The notes: generated by a model from the letters alone, not told the origin. A DNA stretch of 64,000 nt from Phocoena phocoena (GCF_963924675.1 NC_089222.1:112173316-112237315), one strand, 5' to 3'; positions 1 to 12,069 are shown, counted from the stretch's first letter. Made by a program: numbers and translations.

Positions 1-2463
1 AATTTCATGTCACTTGCTATAGCCAAGGAAGATTTGTTGTTGTTTTGGGCACTGTTTATCTAATGACCCCTGATGTTACTAATAACTACTTGCCAGTAAA
101 CCAGCTAAGCTCCCAGAGACTTTTGCAGCTGGGGAAAGGGAAGTAGTAGGATAAACAAAAAAAAAGCACACTTTATTTTTCATTAAAGGTTAATCGCTAT
201 ACTGCATATTTAGATTACGGTTTTCTTTATTAAGCAGTGGAAGTAAAAAAAAAAAATGATGTTTAGATCCCATAGATAATTCAGATCTTGGTAAGGAGCT
301 AAAGTAGAAAAGAGTTGATTACCTGCTTAGACTTCTGAACAACACATGAGTAAGCAGCTGGGCTTTTGTTGCTATTGAAAGATGGTGGAAAAAATGTTTT
401 TAGGGTGCAAAACTCTATATTAGACATAGAATTAGAAAACTTAGACATAGACATAGAGTTAGAAAAACTATCATATTTAGCTCTTTTAGATATTGTAAAA
501 AATAAATCCCCAAAACCCAGTTCAGAACATTCACAGTCTATAGGAAATAATCACATAATTATAAGTTTCTCAGTATGTAAGAAATTTGATATTTATTTTG
601 TTTAGTTTTCACTTAATTTACTAATCGTTTTTTCCCTGATGGAAATTTATCTGCCTCTAGTTACTTAAATCACTTATGCTTTTGTTTAATAGAATAAAGG
701 ATAAAAAAAAAGAGGCCATATTTCCCACAAGTTCATGGCCACGTAGGAATAATTTACCCATATATTGTCACTTAATGATGATGACTTTCAGTTTATTTAC
801 TGATATCTTGAGTGTGTTAAATCAGTTTTACATAGACAAGTCATACATAATCAGTTTGCTTACCAAGGGATAACAGTCCATTGTCTTCAACATGGCATCT
901 ATCAGAAGAAAATCTGGACAAATTTGAGGATTTTTGAAAGCTGTACTAATTCCAAGGTGACTAATCTGACATTAAAAAAAAAAAAATTGGGGGTAAATAT
1001 TAGTTTTAAAAGAACAAGCTTTAAAAGTCTTCGGCACATTCATCATGTCATTGTTTTAGCACACAACAAATAAAACAAAACTGTGGGATCTGCTTTCAAA
1101 TATAGAAATGAAAATTACCAATCCAATTTCATATGTGATAAATGATGAATATGGCATATTTCTACATACATTGATAAAATGTAAAATGTGAAAATATTTC
1201 CAACGCTTTCACAGCTCTTTATCTCCCATTTTATTATTATTGTAAAATTGAAATAAGCAAACTTTAGGAGAATACAAATACTATGTATATTGTGATAATA
1301 AATAGCTTTTGCAAAGTTTAGATATTTTAATAAAGGCAGACAGGTTTCTGCATTTTGTGTTAGAAAAGTAAGCATATTTCAGACAGTTTGCAATCTCAAG
1401 AGAAAATATCTATCTGGAAAATAATTTTTAAAATATTGATTACGCATTTCTTGTGTTTTAAAATTCCCAAAGGTAATAATTTCTGCAACTTCAATATTAT
1501 GAAACTAACCTACTGAAAATCCCTAAAGTATTGCATATTTCATTTTGTGACAACATATGAATTCCAGGTGTAGAGGTGTGTGTATATGTATGGGTGTGTG
1601 TGTATGTATATATTCATGTGTTTATACAAATACAGACCCATTCTCTCATGTTACATAAGAAAACTCCTTGCGACTTCTTTTCGGTTTTTCAATCCTTCCA
1701 AGTATTTCTTTCCATTATTTTCCTTTTTTTATTGTATTTAAATTTGTTTCTTTTCACTTTTTTCTATCATTTAACCTGATAAAAAGTAGAAATAGTAACC
1801 AAACCATTGTAAAATGTTAAAATTTAAGAAAAGCTTGGAAAATGTAAAGCAAATATTAAAAATAATGTTCTCGCTCTCTGTTGGGAAAGTCTGAGAAAAA
1901 TTGAGGGAGAAGTGAAGCATCAATTCTCAAAAGAGTTACTTTTCTCATAGTGCTGAAAGTCAATTCAACATTATTTATTTAGCTTCTACCCCTGCCCTTG
2001 GGGACACTGTGATATGAAATCAAGAACTCTCCCCAGAGGTAACATGTGATTCATTTTGATTTAAAACTGGCAGCCTAGAGTGTATACTCAAGGTTGCATT
2101 TGCACTTTATATATAAATACTTTTCTACAGTCTGAGTTTTAACCTATACCAGCACTTGAGTCTTAGAACTCTTTGGTGTTGTTTTCCTAGATCATTGTAT
2201 TAAAAAATGAAACTTTGAAAATGGTAGTGATTAAAAGGTTATCCACATGAGAATCTGTTGATTCTTTGTAATGTAGGAAGAAGAATTTTAACTTTGAGAA
2301 AGGGTAGATTTTGTATGTATGGATATTTACTTATGTTTTTCTCTCTTTTTGAAACTTAAAATGTATTATTATGATTATTTTTTTAAATGTATTATTTTTT
2401 AATTGAATGACATGTTTTATTTTATTTTGGTTTTAAATATTTTGCTATGTCAATATAATAATA
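1..2463. other. Repeat-poor AT-rich DNA, no gene seen
   Basis: I see no interspersed repeat or exon that I can support here. The open frames are short, lack splice context and are what AT-rich DNA gives by chance. A short imperfect GT/AT microsatellite lies near 1573-1612, and there are several A-runs of 9-13 bases. This could be intronic or intergenic. Confidence 0.5.
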
Positions 2464-2530
2464 GAATATTCAATTCATTTATTCATTCAATAAATATTTA
2501 GAGAGCACCTATATTTTTTCAGTCATTGTA
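2464..2530 (-). repeat. Possible L2 3'-end fragment
   Basis: The string TTCATTCAATAAATATTTA followed by GAGCACCTA is typical of the reverse complement of the L2 LINE 3' end, where a run of ATTCA units leads into a conserved tail. The copy is short and decayed, so the assignment rests on this one motif. Confidence 0.4.
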
Positions 2531-2583
2531 CTCAGTTCAGAATTTGCCATGTAAGAATGAAGCCTCAACTATAAGGAAACATA

Positions 2584-2771
2584 CGGGCTTCACTGGTGGT
2601 GCAGTGGTTGAGAGTCCGCCTGCCGATGCAGGGGACAGAGGTTCGTGCCCCGGTCCACGAAGATCCCACATGCCATGGAGCGGCTGGACCCGTGAGCCAT
2701 GGCCACTGAGCCTGCGCATCCGGAGCCTGTGCTCCACAACGGGAAAGGCCACAACAGTGAGAGGCCCGCGT

Positions 2772-2828
<57 letters not shown>
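2584..2828 (+). mobile_element. CHR-type tRNA-derived SINE, short form, with (TA)n tail
   Basis: The element starts GGGCTTCACTGGTGGTGCAG (internal Pol III A-box region) and has a B-box-like GGTTCGTGCCCC. It then follows the CHR body through GCGCATCCGGAGCCTGTGCT to a poly-A run. The tail has grown a (TA)n tract at about 2806-2828. A 7-base direct repeat, AAACATA (2577-2583 and 2828-2834), fits a target-site duplication that includes the TA tract in the element. Open frames on both strands here are translations of the SINE, not genes. Confidence 0.95.
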
Positions 2829-2829
<1 letters not shown>

Positions 2830-3970
2830 ACATAAAAGAGAAAGAAACTAGAAAAAGTTATGAAGAATTATTTTAATATACCCAAGGAAATAGAATTGTG
2901 GTTAAATATTTGTTGGCAAATGAGGAAAGTTGATTTTGCCTGAGTGAAAGAAAACAAAGATGATTGGATTTTTTCCTAGATACATAACTGAACCTTAGAT
3001 CTTCCTTTAAACCAAATGAATGTATGCATCAGTGAAGGAAAAATGAGAGCAATGGAATTATGTTTTCTTTATCCTTTCCTATCAAAGGAGACAGGAAAGA
3101 AAAGAAATACAGAAAATTTTCTCTGTCTTCTAGCAAAACCATTAAGAGAGTATTAGGGAAGGAGGATACAAAGGATTAGGATTAATTGTATTTGAATAAA
3201 GACTCAGATTAAAAACAGCTATAAACACAAATTAAAATAACATTAAAAAATAAAGTATGTCTTTTATGCACATCTAGCACCTTTGGAAAGCAGCACCTTT
3301 TCTGCAGTAGGTTTAAAAGGAGAAAATAATGTTGAAGAGCTGGAGGAATTGGTGGAGCGGTGCATAAGACTTAAGGCCAAACATCCAAAAGTAGAAGAGG
3401 AGAAGTTGAAATACAGGGCTCCCACACATATTCACAAGTGCAGATTCCACAGTTTTAAGGGCGGTGAGAAATTTGAAATGTTCAGGGGGAAATTCAGGGG
3501 AAAATAATCCTTTCTAATTCTGTAAAATACCTTGTGATGTTTATCTTTCCTTACATCTCAATGGTTCTATCCCAATCTCAGGAAACTTTAACCATCTTGA
3601 AGGAAGATTTTAGGATAAGATTGAGATCGTGAGGAGTATCATTCAAATGGGGACTTGACAGGAGATAAGCAGATGTTCAAGGTTCCAAAAAATGGGCTGG
3701 GCTATGGAAACATGAAGGCAGCTAGAGAGCCTTTAGAAGTCAGGCAGGAGTTCCAGCCTTAGGACTGGTAAACCACGTATGGATTAGGGAGGGACTGCTG
3801 CTTGGGAGGGGGAGCACAGGCCCAGGAATTCCAAGCTTAGGATGAAACTCTTTCCACATTTTCTTCCCACAACTCTCTTCAGTCTCATTCCCACTGGCAA
3901 GGCTAGGGTCTGTCTCAAGACTTGGTTAAGGGGAATCAAGCACTGTGAAGGTGGGACAGTGAAATGCAAT
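2830..3970. other. Unique DNA with one weak coding-like stretch
   Basis: No repeat family was recognised. An open frame at 3283-3507 (+) encodes a charged segment (residues about 18-45 rich in Glu, Lys and Leu, including EELEELVERC) that looks less random than neighbouring frames. The Met start is internal to a longer open stretch, there is no clear splice donor, and I recognise no family. It may be an old retrocopy, a lost exon or chance. Confidence 0.3.
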
Positions 3971-3974
3971 AATG

Positions 3975-4205
3975 CATAGTATGTTCCCTGGAATCAGATC
4001 ACTTGGACTTGACTGCCACTGCACTTCCTACTTGTGTAACCTAGGTCAAGATTCTCAACTCTCTAGGACTCAGTTTTCTAACACAGGATGGCAATAATAA
4101 TGTTACCTACCCCCTAGAGCTTTTGTGAGAATTAAATGGGTTTAATTCAAGACACAGCACTGTGCCTGGCTCATAGTACACACTTAAGTGATAATCATTT
4201 CATGT
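3975..4205 (+). repeat. MIR SINE
   Basis: The order of MIR landmarks is clear: CTGCCACTGCACTTCCTACTTGTGTAACC-like core, CTAGGACTCAGTTTTCTAAC, GGCAATAATAATGTTACCTA, GTGAGAATTAAATGGGTT, then CAGCACTGTGCCTGGCTCAT. The copy is nearly full length and decayed, as expected for this ancient mammalian family. Confidence 0.85.
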
Positions 4206-4508
4206 AGGAAAGAAAAGCATGGCAGGAGGCAAGGATTGAGAACAAATGGAGTAACTGCTGTGTTATTTTTGTACTCTTCCAGTCATTGTTGGGTTTTGAC
4301 ATAAAGAATAATAGGTTAAGTTTTGCACAGTGTCAGACACAAGCAACACAAGATAGAGCATCTGCTCTTTTCATTGACAGAAACTTCCTTGCACTTCATA
4401 GAATTAGGTCACACCTATAAAGAGGAACCAGTGACTCAAATATTGGTATATCCTTAGTAACAAGATGTGTAAATCTTAAGAATATCACTAGAAGTTCTTA
4501 AGTCATTT
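4206..4508. other. Unique DNA, nothing recognised
   Basis: About 300 bases with no repeat, exon or regulatory motif that I can support. Confidence 0.4.
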
Positions 4509-4538
4509 TAAAATGTGCCATTGGCATGGCACATTTTA
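4509..4538. repeat. Perfect 13-bp inverted repeat (small hairpin)
   Basis: TAAAATGTGCCAT at 4509-4521 is exactly complementary to 4526-4538 across a 4-base loop. It lies outside any recognised element. A small template-switch product or chance are both possible. Confidence 0.8.
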
Positions 4539-4789
4539 TAGTTGGCATCCACTCTAGGCTCTAACCATTTAAGTAACACATAAAGCAACCTGGGCTAGAA
4601 GGGTTTGGGGCATGTTAATTGTTGGAAAGTGGCTAAATGCTCTGTTTTGAAGTAGGTAAATGAGTTTATGACTACTGAGACTTTGGCTTGTTTTAATCCA
4701 CATTATTGGAAATTTTCGGTCATATTCTTGAACTCTTCAAACAGAACTTTTTATTTAGAGGCATTTTACATTCATACAAGAGTAGCATT

Positions 4790-4837
4790 AAAAGATACCT
4801 TTGAGTTAAAAAAAAAAAAAAAAGATACCTTTGAGTT
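4790..4837 (+). mobile_element. Poly(A)-only retrotransposition scar
   Basis: The same 18 bases (AAAAGATACCTTTGAGTT) occur at 4790-4807 and 4820-4837, with only adenines between. This is the layout of a target-site duplication around a poly-A tail whose element body was completely truncated. Known L1 reverse transcription at a nick can produce it. Tandem duplication with A-run growth is an alternative. Confidence 0.7.
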
Positions 4838-5036
4838 CAGAGAGGTATAACTAACAGAAGGGGCATTCATGTTTTGTATTTAAGAGGTTTGAGAAGTAAA
4901 ATGAGTAATAAAATCAATGGTTATAACTATTAATCTAATCAAGTATAAATATGACTTCAAAATAAATGAGATTAATGATTGGAGGAAAACAGACTTTGGA
5001 AAAATATAAAATAGAACTAAACACAAGAGCAGTGAT

Positions 5037-5744
5037 AAAAGAGAACCTAACTATTTTAAATTTGATAATATAAGTCCATGCCATTCTCTCACTTCATCCC
5101 AGCTTACCCTTCCCCCTCCCTGTGTCCTCAAGTCCATTCTCTATGTCTGCATCTTTATTCCTGTCCTGCCCCTAGGTTCTTCAGAACCATTTTTTTTTTT
5201 TTTTAGATTCCATATATATGTGTTATAGCATTTGGTATTTGTTTTTTCTTTCTGACTTACTTCACTCTGTATGACAGACTCTAGATCCATGCGCCTCACT
5301 ACAAATAACTCAATTTTGTTTCTTTTTATGGCTGAGTAATATTCCATTGTATATATGTGCCACATCTTCTTTATCCATTCATCTGTCAATGGATACTTAG
5401 GTTGCTTCCATGTCCTGGCTATTGTAAATAGAGCTGCAGTGGATATTGTGGTACATGACTCTTTTTGAATTATGGTTTTCTTAGGGTATATGCCCAGTAG
5501 TGGGATTGCTGGGTCGTATGGTAGTGGGAAGCAGCCTCATAGCACCGGGAGATCAGCTTGGTGCTTTGTGACCACCTAGAGGGGTGGGATAGGGAAGGTG
5601 GGAGGGAGACGCAAGAGGGAGGAGATATGGGGATGTATGTAAATGTATAGCTGTTTCACTTTGTTATACAGCAAAATCTAACACACCATTGTGAAGCAGT
5701 TATACTCCAATAAAGATGTTAAAAAAAAAAAAGAGAACCTAACT
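5037..5744 (+). mobile_element. L1 fragment with 5' inversion (twin priming)
   Basis: A 16-base duplication, AAAAGAGAACCTAACT (5037-5052 and 5729-5744), flanks the element. From about 5073 to 5525 the L1 3' UTR and ORF2 C-terminal region read in reverse complement (ORF2 residues such as EYYSAIKRN on the minus strand). From about 5523 to the poly-A at 5730 the last 200 bases of L1 read forward, ending CTCCAATAAAGATG. The junction has a TAGT overlap shared by both segments, and about 35 bases of 3' UTR between the two segments are missing. This is the standard product of twin priming. About 20 bases after the left repeat (5053-5072) match neither part and may be filler. Confidence 0.9.
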
Positions 5745-7702
5745 TATTATCAACCAATGTCTATAATATAGCAGAAAACAAAATCCTAGTTCAAACATAG
5801 TTTTTGTTATGGAAATATGTTGTACATACACTTAGAGGAAAAATAATTGGTTTTAGGATTATCTTCAAGGAAGTACTGTGATGGTGGCAACAGGGTGGAC
5901 CATATGACCAACTCACTGCAGAGGATGTGTGAGCCAAGTTTGAGCATGGAGATAGGTGGTGTCTGGGGACTCCTTGTGGAAAAGTGTCATCTAGATTCCT
6001 CTGAGGGAGGCATCGAATGCAAACCTGGGTGGAATAAAAAATATACAAAACGTTTTGACCTATCTAAACAGTATGCGTGGAATCATGCATGTTTAAGGAT
6101 TGCTGGTGGAATACAGGACTGTTAGTTTCCTTTCTGCTTATTGGTCACTGCAGTGAGGTTTTTGGATTCACAGTGTTGCCTCCTCAACTTATCAGCATTG
6201 TTACAATAAATGAATATTCAGTTTATGAGTTCACATCCTTGGTAGTGCTTATAGATTGAAATAGGATTACAGTATCCTTTTGCTGTAAGCAAACTGCTTT
6301 CCTTTTCTATCAACAGAGAAATGGGAGTACCAGAGTAGAAGGTAGAAAGGAAATTATCAACAAAATGTATATGCCATTTCCAATGCTTGAAGCTTTAAAA
6401 TTAAGACTTATGTTCTCTCTGCATGATCTTCCTTGAGATCTACTCCAAGCCCATTGTATGAACTAGTCTGAAGGAAGAACATATACAGACACACCCCTAT
6501 ATGAGCATGTCTTGCTGTGCATTTATAACGGGAGGTGGAGATATGCTCCTATCAGTGGTCACACATAACCATTTTTGTTGTTATCCAGAGCTAATAATAA
6601 GTAATTTCGTGCATGTGAAGTTGAGAGAACAAGGAATCATTATGTCAGAGAATGGAAGCTTGGACTATGGTTCCTAACCAAGCATATGGATGCTGGGATG
6701 CAGGAGCATACATGCCACCTATGTGGAATTTCCTGATGCGTGTCACCTCCCCACACTGTTCTTAAGAAGGCAATAATATTGGACTGCTGCTGTTCAGTGT
6801 AAGGACCAGCTTGCAAAAGAATAAGAGCACCTGCTCACTTACTCCTGAAGAATCTCCTACAAAAATCTTGAAGAATCATGAAAGAAACTCTGGGCCAGAA
6901 AGTAGGGCAGTTTGAGTCTCCAGCTACTCTAAACTTCAAAGCAGGTATCCAACTCCCCTTTTGACTATTTTCCTCCATTTTCCACCGAACCTGAAAAGCA
7001 CTCCCACGTGCTCTGCTGGCAATGTTATACCCAGCTGATAAAAGTGAGGTGCAGTACTCAATTTATCTAGGCCCGATATGTTGGAAGGCAGCTAAAGGCA
7101 AAAGTGAGTCCTGTATACTGAACAGCATTGGAGCCCCTGTAATCTAGAGGGGGGAACATTCAAAGGACAATGGAAAGCTCAATTTACAGAAATAGACTGA
7201 AAATTGCTGCCAAACGGCCCAGGCAATGCTATGTGCAGCCATCACAGATCAGGTTGCTCAATTTGAGGAAAAGAAAAATTCCATAACATCAGACATTGAT
7301 GGTTTCTGTGCCACCATCCCTGAGTACAGAGAAGAGTGACCCAGGCACCAACAGCTGTCTTGATTAACCTGGTCCCAATTTATGAGTTTTAAACTTTTTC
7401 TCTCTCCTGATCATTTCTACACATATTAGAAAATACTGTCTTTAAAATGCTCAGCCTGAAACAATCACTTCTACTATCAATTCATAATTGATTCTTGCTC
7501 ATAAGCATCCTGGCTATACATCCTAGAATAAAATTCCTTAGACTTTTTCTCAGCTAGGTCAGTATTGTGCTATAATCTTTATCAAACTCTTGGCTTCTGA
7601 ACTAAGTTATTTTCATCACAGATATTGGGAGACGTTAGTTACATTATATCAACACCTACTGGCCATGCATCTTATCCCTCTACCCCTAATAAGAATGTCT
7701 GA
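5745..7702. other. Unique DNA, no gene seen
   Basis: Slightly higher GC than the flanks, with no repeat family I can name. Overlapping open frames at 5791-6259 are antisense pairs without splice signals. Part of this could be an old endogenous retrovirus or LTR remnant, but no retroviral motif is visible. Confidence 0.35.
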
Positions 7703-7918
7703 GGGGCTTCCCTGGTAGCGCAGTGGTTGAGAGTCCGCCTGCCCATGCAGGGAACACGGGTTCGTGCCCTGATCAGGGAAGATCCCACATGCCGCGGAGC
7801 GGCTAGGCCCGTGAGCCACGGCCGCTGAGCCTGCGCGTCCAGAGCCTATGCTCTGCAATGGGAGAGGCCACAACAGTGAGAGAGGCCCGTGTACCGCAAA
7901 GAAAAAAAAAAAAAAAAA
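7703..7918 (+). mobile_element. CHR-type SINE, short form
   Basis: GGGGCTTCCCTGGTAGCGCA opens the element. B-box-like GGTTCGTGCCCT follows, then the body (CCGCGGAGCGGCTAGGCCCG) and the terminal GTACCGCAAAG with an A-rich tail. Several CpGs survive, suggesting a relatively young insertion. No clean target-site duplication was found. Confidence 0.95.
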
Positions 7919-8439
7919 GTCTCCAGGAACTATATCAAAGCTTTTTAAGATGCCCCTAGTCAAATAGGTCAACTATTATTTGAGCTTTCTCAATTAATGC
8001 CTTCCTGGGATGCCTTATTTTGGAAAAGACTTTTGACAGAATTTAGCTTTGATATTCAAGCCAATTTGCCCTCCTCCAGCTTTCTTAGCTACCAGGCACT
8101 TGAACTTTCACTCACATTTTTCTGCTAAGCTTCTGCTGATGGGCCTCTCTAGATACCATTCAGTTGGCTGACTGAAATATAACCTCACTCCAGGTCAAAT
8201 GCCTTTAAGATAGAAACCATTTCCAAGAAGGATGAAAATCTTAGATCTTTCAAGTCTGTCTATTTGGCAGTGTTAAGAACAATAAGCCTTGTTTTTGTTT
8301 TTTTTCTTTTTTCTGTTCTATAGCAGCCTGAGAGGAAGAAGAATTCAAATGTTCAGTAATTCTTATTTCTGCTCAAACTGAAGCATAGAATGGAAAACAG
8401 AATGGGACAAATTGAGTAACCACTGTAATAATGGAGCTG
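7919..8439. other. Unique DNA, nothing recognised
   Basis: No repeat or exon that I can support. Confidence 0.4.
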
Positions 8440-9830
8440 TAATAATTTCCCATGTTAGTGAAATTTTGAACTATAATCTCTTCAGATATTTTCTCGAGTC
8501 TTTTCTCTCTCTCTTCCCCGTCCGGGACCACTGTAATGCGAATGTGGGTGCGTTTAATGTTGTCTCAGAGGTCTCTTAGACTGTCTTCATTTCTTTTCAT
8601 TCCTTTTTCTTTAATCTGTTGCATGGCAGTGATTTCCACCATTCTGTCTTCCAGGTCACTTACCTGTTCTTCTGCCTCAGTTATTCTGCTATTGATTCCC
8701 TGTAGTGTATTTTTCATTTCAGTTATTGTATTGTTCATCTCTGTTTGTTTGTAATTCTTCTAGGTCTTTGTTAAACATTTCTTGCATCTTCTCGATCTTT
8801 GCCTCCATTCTTTTTGCAAGGTCCTGGATCATCTTCATTGAATTATTCTGAATTCTTTTTCTGGAAGGTTGCCTATCTCCACTTCACTTAGTTGTTTTTC
8901 TGGGATTTTATCTTGTTCCTTCATTTGGCACATAGTCCTCTGCCTTTTCATTTTGTCTCTCTTTCTGTGATTGTGGTTTTCATTCTGCAGGCTGCAGGAT
9001 TGTAGTTCTTGCTTCTGCTGTCTGTCCTCTGGTGGATGAGGCTATCTAAAAGGTTGTGCAAGCTTCCTGATGGGAGGGACTGGTGGTGGGTAAAGCTGGG
9101 TGTTGCTCTGGTGGGCAGAGCTCAGTAAAACTTTAATCCACTTGTCTGCTGTTGGGTGGGGCTGAGTTCCCTTCCTGTTGGTTTTTTGGCTTGAGGCAAC
9201 CCAACACTGGAGTCTACAGGCTCTTTGGTGGGGCTAATGGTGGACACCAGGAGGGCTCACGCCAATGAGTACTTCCCAGAACTTCTGCTCCAGTGTCCTT
9301 GTCCCTGCGGTGACACAACCACCCCCCACCTCTGCAGGAGACCCTCCAACACTAGCATGTAGGTCTGATTCAGTCTCCTATGGGGTCACTGCTCCTTCTC
9401 CATGCATTCTGGTGCATACACTACTTTGTGTATGCCCTCCATGAGTGGGGTCTCTGTTTCCCCCAGTCCTGTCGAAGTCCTGGAATCAAATCCTGCTAGC
9501 CTTCAAAGTCTGATTCTCTGGGGATTCCTCCTCCTGTTGCCGGAGCCCCAGGTTGGGAAGCCTGACGTGGGGCTCAGAACCTTCACTCCAGTGGGTGGAC
9601 TTCCGTGGTATAAGTGTTCTCCAGTTTGTGAGTCACCCACCCAGTGGTTATGGGATTTAATTATATCATGATTGCACCCCTCCTCCCATCTCATTTCAGC
9701 TTCTCCTTTGTCTTTGGATGTGGGATATCTTTTTTGGTGAGTTCCAGTGTCTTCCTGTTGGTGATTGTTAAGCAGTTAGTTGGGATTCTGGTGTTCTCAC
9801 AAAAGGGAGTCATGTGTCTCTTTTTTTTTT
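8440..9830 (-). mobile_element. L1 5' fragment: 5' UTR and ORF1 N-terminal half
   Basis: On the minus strand this matches the same L1 stretch seen at about 38390-39400 in the full-length copy: the ORF1 coiled-coil region (8460-8900) followed upstream by a GC-richer 5' UTR to about 9830. ORF1 is broken by stops. The C-terminal half of ORF1, all of ORF2 and the 3' UTR are absent, so this is a 3'-truncated piece rather than the usual 5'-truncated L1. Deletion or loss of the other half by rearrangement is likely. Confidence 0.85.
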
Positions 9831-9839
9831 CAAGATAAA

Positions 9840-11494
9840 TGTCTGTCTTAAAACATTATATTAAATGAGTTAAAATGGGAAGCCAATGTATGCTTTAAAT
9901 TACTTTAAACTGGGGCTTTTACTTTTGATTTTGTTCATACTCCACTTGCTTTGTTAAGCAATTACTTAAGTAATTTGTATTTCTGATTTCTAGATACTTT
10001 CCGAGTATGACATTTATCCCTAGGCTTGACAAGAACTAAGTTTTTTTTCCCGTTTTAGAATGTTAAATATTTTACTTTCCCTTGAGACTAAAGCATACTT
10101 TGTACTTCCAAATGTTCTTCCTCAGTGGTAATAAGATTTATATCAACTCACTCCCAAGGTTTTGACTGCCTTCCTGTGATTCCTTATTCTGGAGTTCCAC
10201 CTACTGTACCAGTTACATTTTCCCTAATTTCTGCTGGTCAGCTCCATAATCAGTCAACTCATGATGAAGAAAACTGAGTGAAGTAATGTACTGAACATGA
10301 TCACAACACTATTTTTTGTCTGTGGCTGAATTAGTTCTGTTACAGGCTAAGACAGAGGGCTAAAAATATAGCACCTCAGACAAGCTAAACCTTTACTTTC
10401 TTTTCACCTGTCTAAAGTAGAAATTAAGGTTCCTTCTGTTTCATTAGTCTGCCCTCCCTAGGGGGTTGTAGTCTATCAACAGTGAGGCTGGATCACCACG
10501 ATGCTAACATTTTAACCTTCTAGAGAAGGAAATAAGAAAGTACAGGGAATGAGGTCTCCTTTTATGGTAGGGATGTGTGCAACTTCATATTTCTTTGGAG
10601 AGAACTTGGTCACATGGCCAAGGCATTTGGGAATTGTAGTCTGTAGCTGGGAGGCCTGTGCCCTGCTAAAATCTCGGCATGAGTTCTGGCTCTAAAAGGA
10701 AGAAGGGGAAACTAGGAACTATCACAGTCTTAAATTTCAGGCTGGTGATGTTTACACTACACGTTAATGCCTCCCTCCTTCCTAATCTTTTATTTTCCTT
10801 CTCTTTTGGTTAAGGCTATTTATTCATTCATTTGTACCTCTTTCAGAGAACATGGAAGGCATGTGACATTAGAGCATATTTGGATTTTAAATGATGTTAC
10901 TTTAAGCATTAAATTGAAAGTTAATTTTCAAATATGTGCTTTACCCTAAATGATTAAAGACTATATCTATGGTTTTAGGGAAGTATACAGTGTGTGCTAT
11001 TAAATATCTTTTTAATTCACCAAATGATTACTCTGTAGATACCACATGAATAGAACTGAGTATAGTATTTTGAACATCAAGAAACTTTCCTCAAGTAATT
11101 TACTAACCATCTGAGGATACCCAATGAAAAAATGGGTTTGTATCAAAATCCAGCAGGACAATGATACAAGAGCCTTCATAGGACAGAAGAGATGAGGGTG
11201 TTTTGTTTTGTTTTTGTTTTTGGCTACCTAGTATGCATTTCATGGAATCCCTTTCATCACACATATTTTCAAAAGATTTCTTTCTTCAATTAATGTTTAT
11301 ACCTTATATAGTTTATGAAATATACCTTTATAAGCATATAATTATCATATTAGGAAATAAAAATGCTACCTTCTATTCAGAGCTGTTCATCTAAGTAATA
11401 TTACATAACTTTTCTTCTTGATTCTATTGATCATGAAAATGATATAATTATAAAGTTTGTAATGTCATGATATATTTTCTCTTCTTTAATGAGA
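9840..11494. other. Unique DNA, no gene seen
   Basis: Open frames are short and without splice context. I recognise no repeat. A T-rich stretch (TTTTGTTTTTGTTTTTGG) lies near 11203-11222. Confidence 0.4.
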
Positions 11495-11655
11495 CAGAAG
11501 GAGTGACTCTCAAAGTTTAATGTTCCTAATTATGTGAGAAGTTTGCTGAAAATGTGTATTTAAAGACTCTACAGAGAGATTCTGAAGCTGTAGGCCTTGT
11601 ATAAAGGCCAGGAACCATCATTTTCCATGAGCATCTCTACTGATTATGTTGCTGT
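11495..11655 (+). repeat. MER5-like hAT DNA transposon remnant
   Basis: The order CTCAAAGTTTAATG, GAGAAGTTTGCTGAAAATG, AGAGATTCTGAAGCTGTAGG and GAACCATCATTTTCCATGAGC follows the MER5 group of non-autonomous hAT elements. The copy is decayed and the terminal inverted repeats are no longer clear. Confidence 0.5.
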
Positions 11656-12069
11656 TCTTCTTTTCATGTTAAAAGAACACACGATGGGAAGTTTATATGA
11701 ATAGAGAGCACTGTTGATAGGGTTTCTTTTCATAGTTAAAATTTTTGGATATAAACAATTTTCTTGTGAAATTGTTTCTGCCACTGTGATTGCCTCTTGC
11801 AAGAGAAGGGAATTATTCCCATTTGCCATATTAAGACAAAAATCAATGTATTTAAAATGCTTACATCTTAATAAAAGTGTAAGGTGTAAGAGGTGTGATT
11901 GATATGGTCTCTTTATATCTTTACCAATTTTTGATGAGGAAAAAATGTTAAGATGGGGCAAACAAATATTTATATCTATTAGCAATATTGGTAGTATTAG
12001 TGATTTCTTCTTTCCTAATTTTGTGTTTTGCCTCATTGCTTCTGGAGTATAACTTCTGCTTGAGGTTAA

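Noticed and set aside
2526..2876. 116-residue plus-strand open frame ending in poly-Lys
   Set aside because: It is a translation of the CHR SINE and its A-tail. The same peptide types recur at 7649, 21859, 36248, 50745, 59893 and 60764 wherever a SINE lies.
5847..6259. Overlapping 92- and 60-residue frames with Cys residues
   Set aside because: No splice sites and no repeat or protein family recognised; the antisense frame is equally open.
11644..12036. 130-residue minus-strand open frame
   Set aside because: Low complexity and AT-driven, partly over a decayed hAT-like repeat, with no splice sites or known domain.
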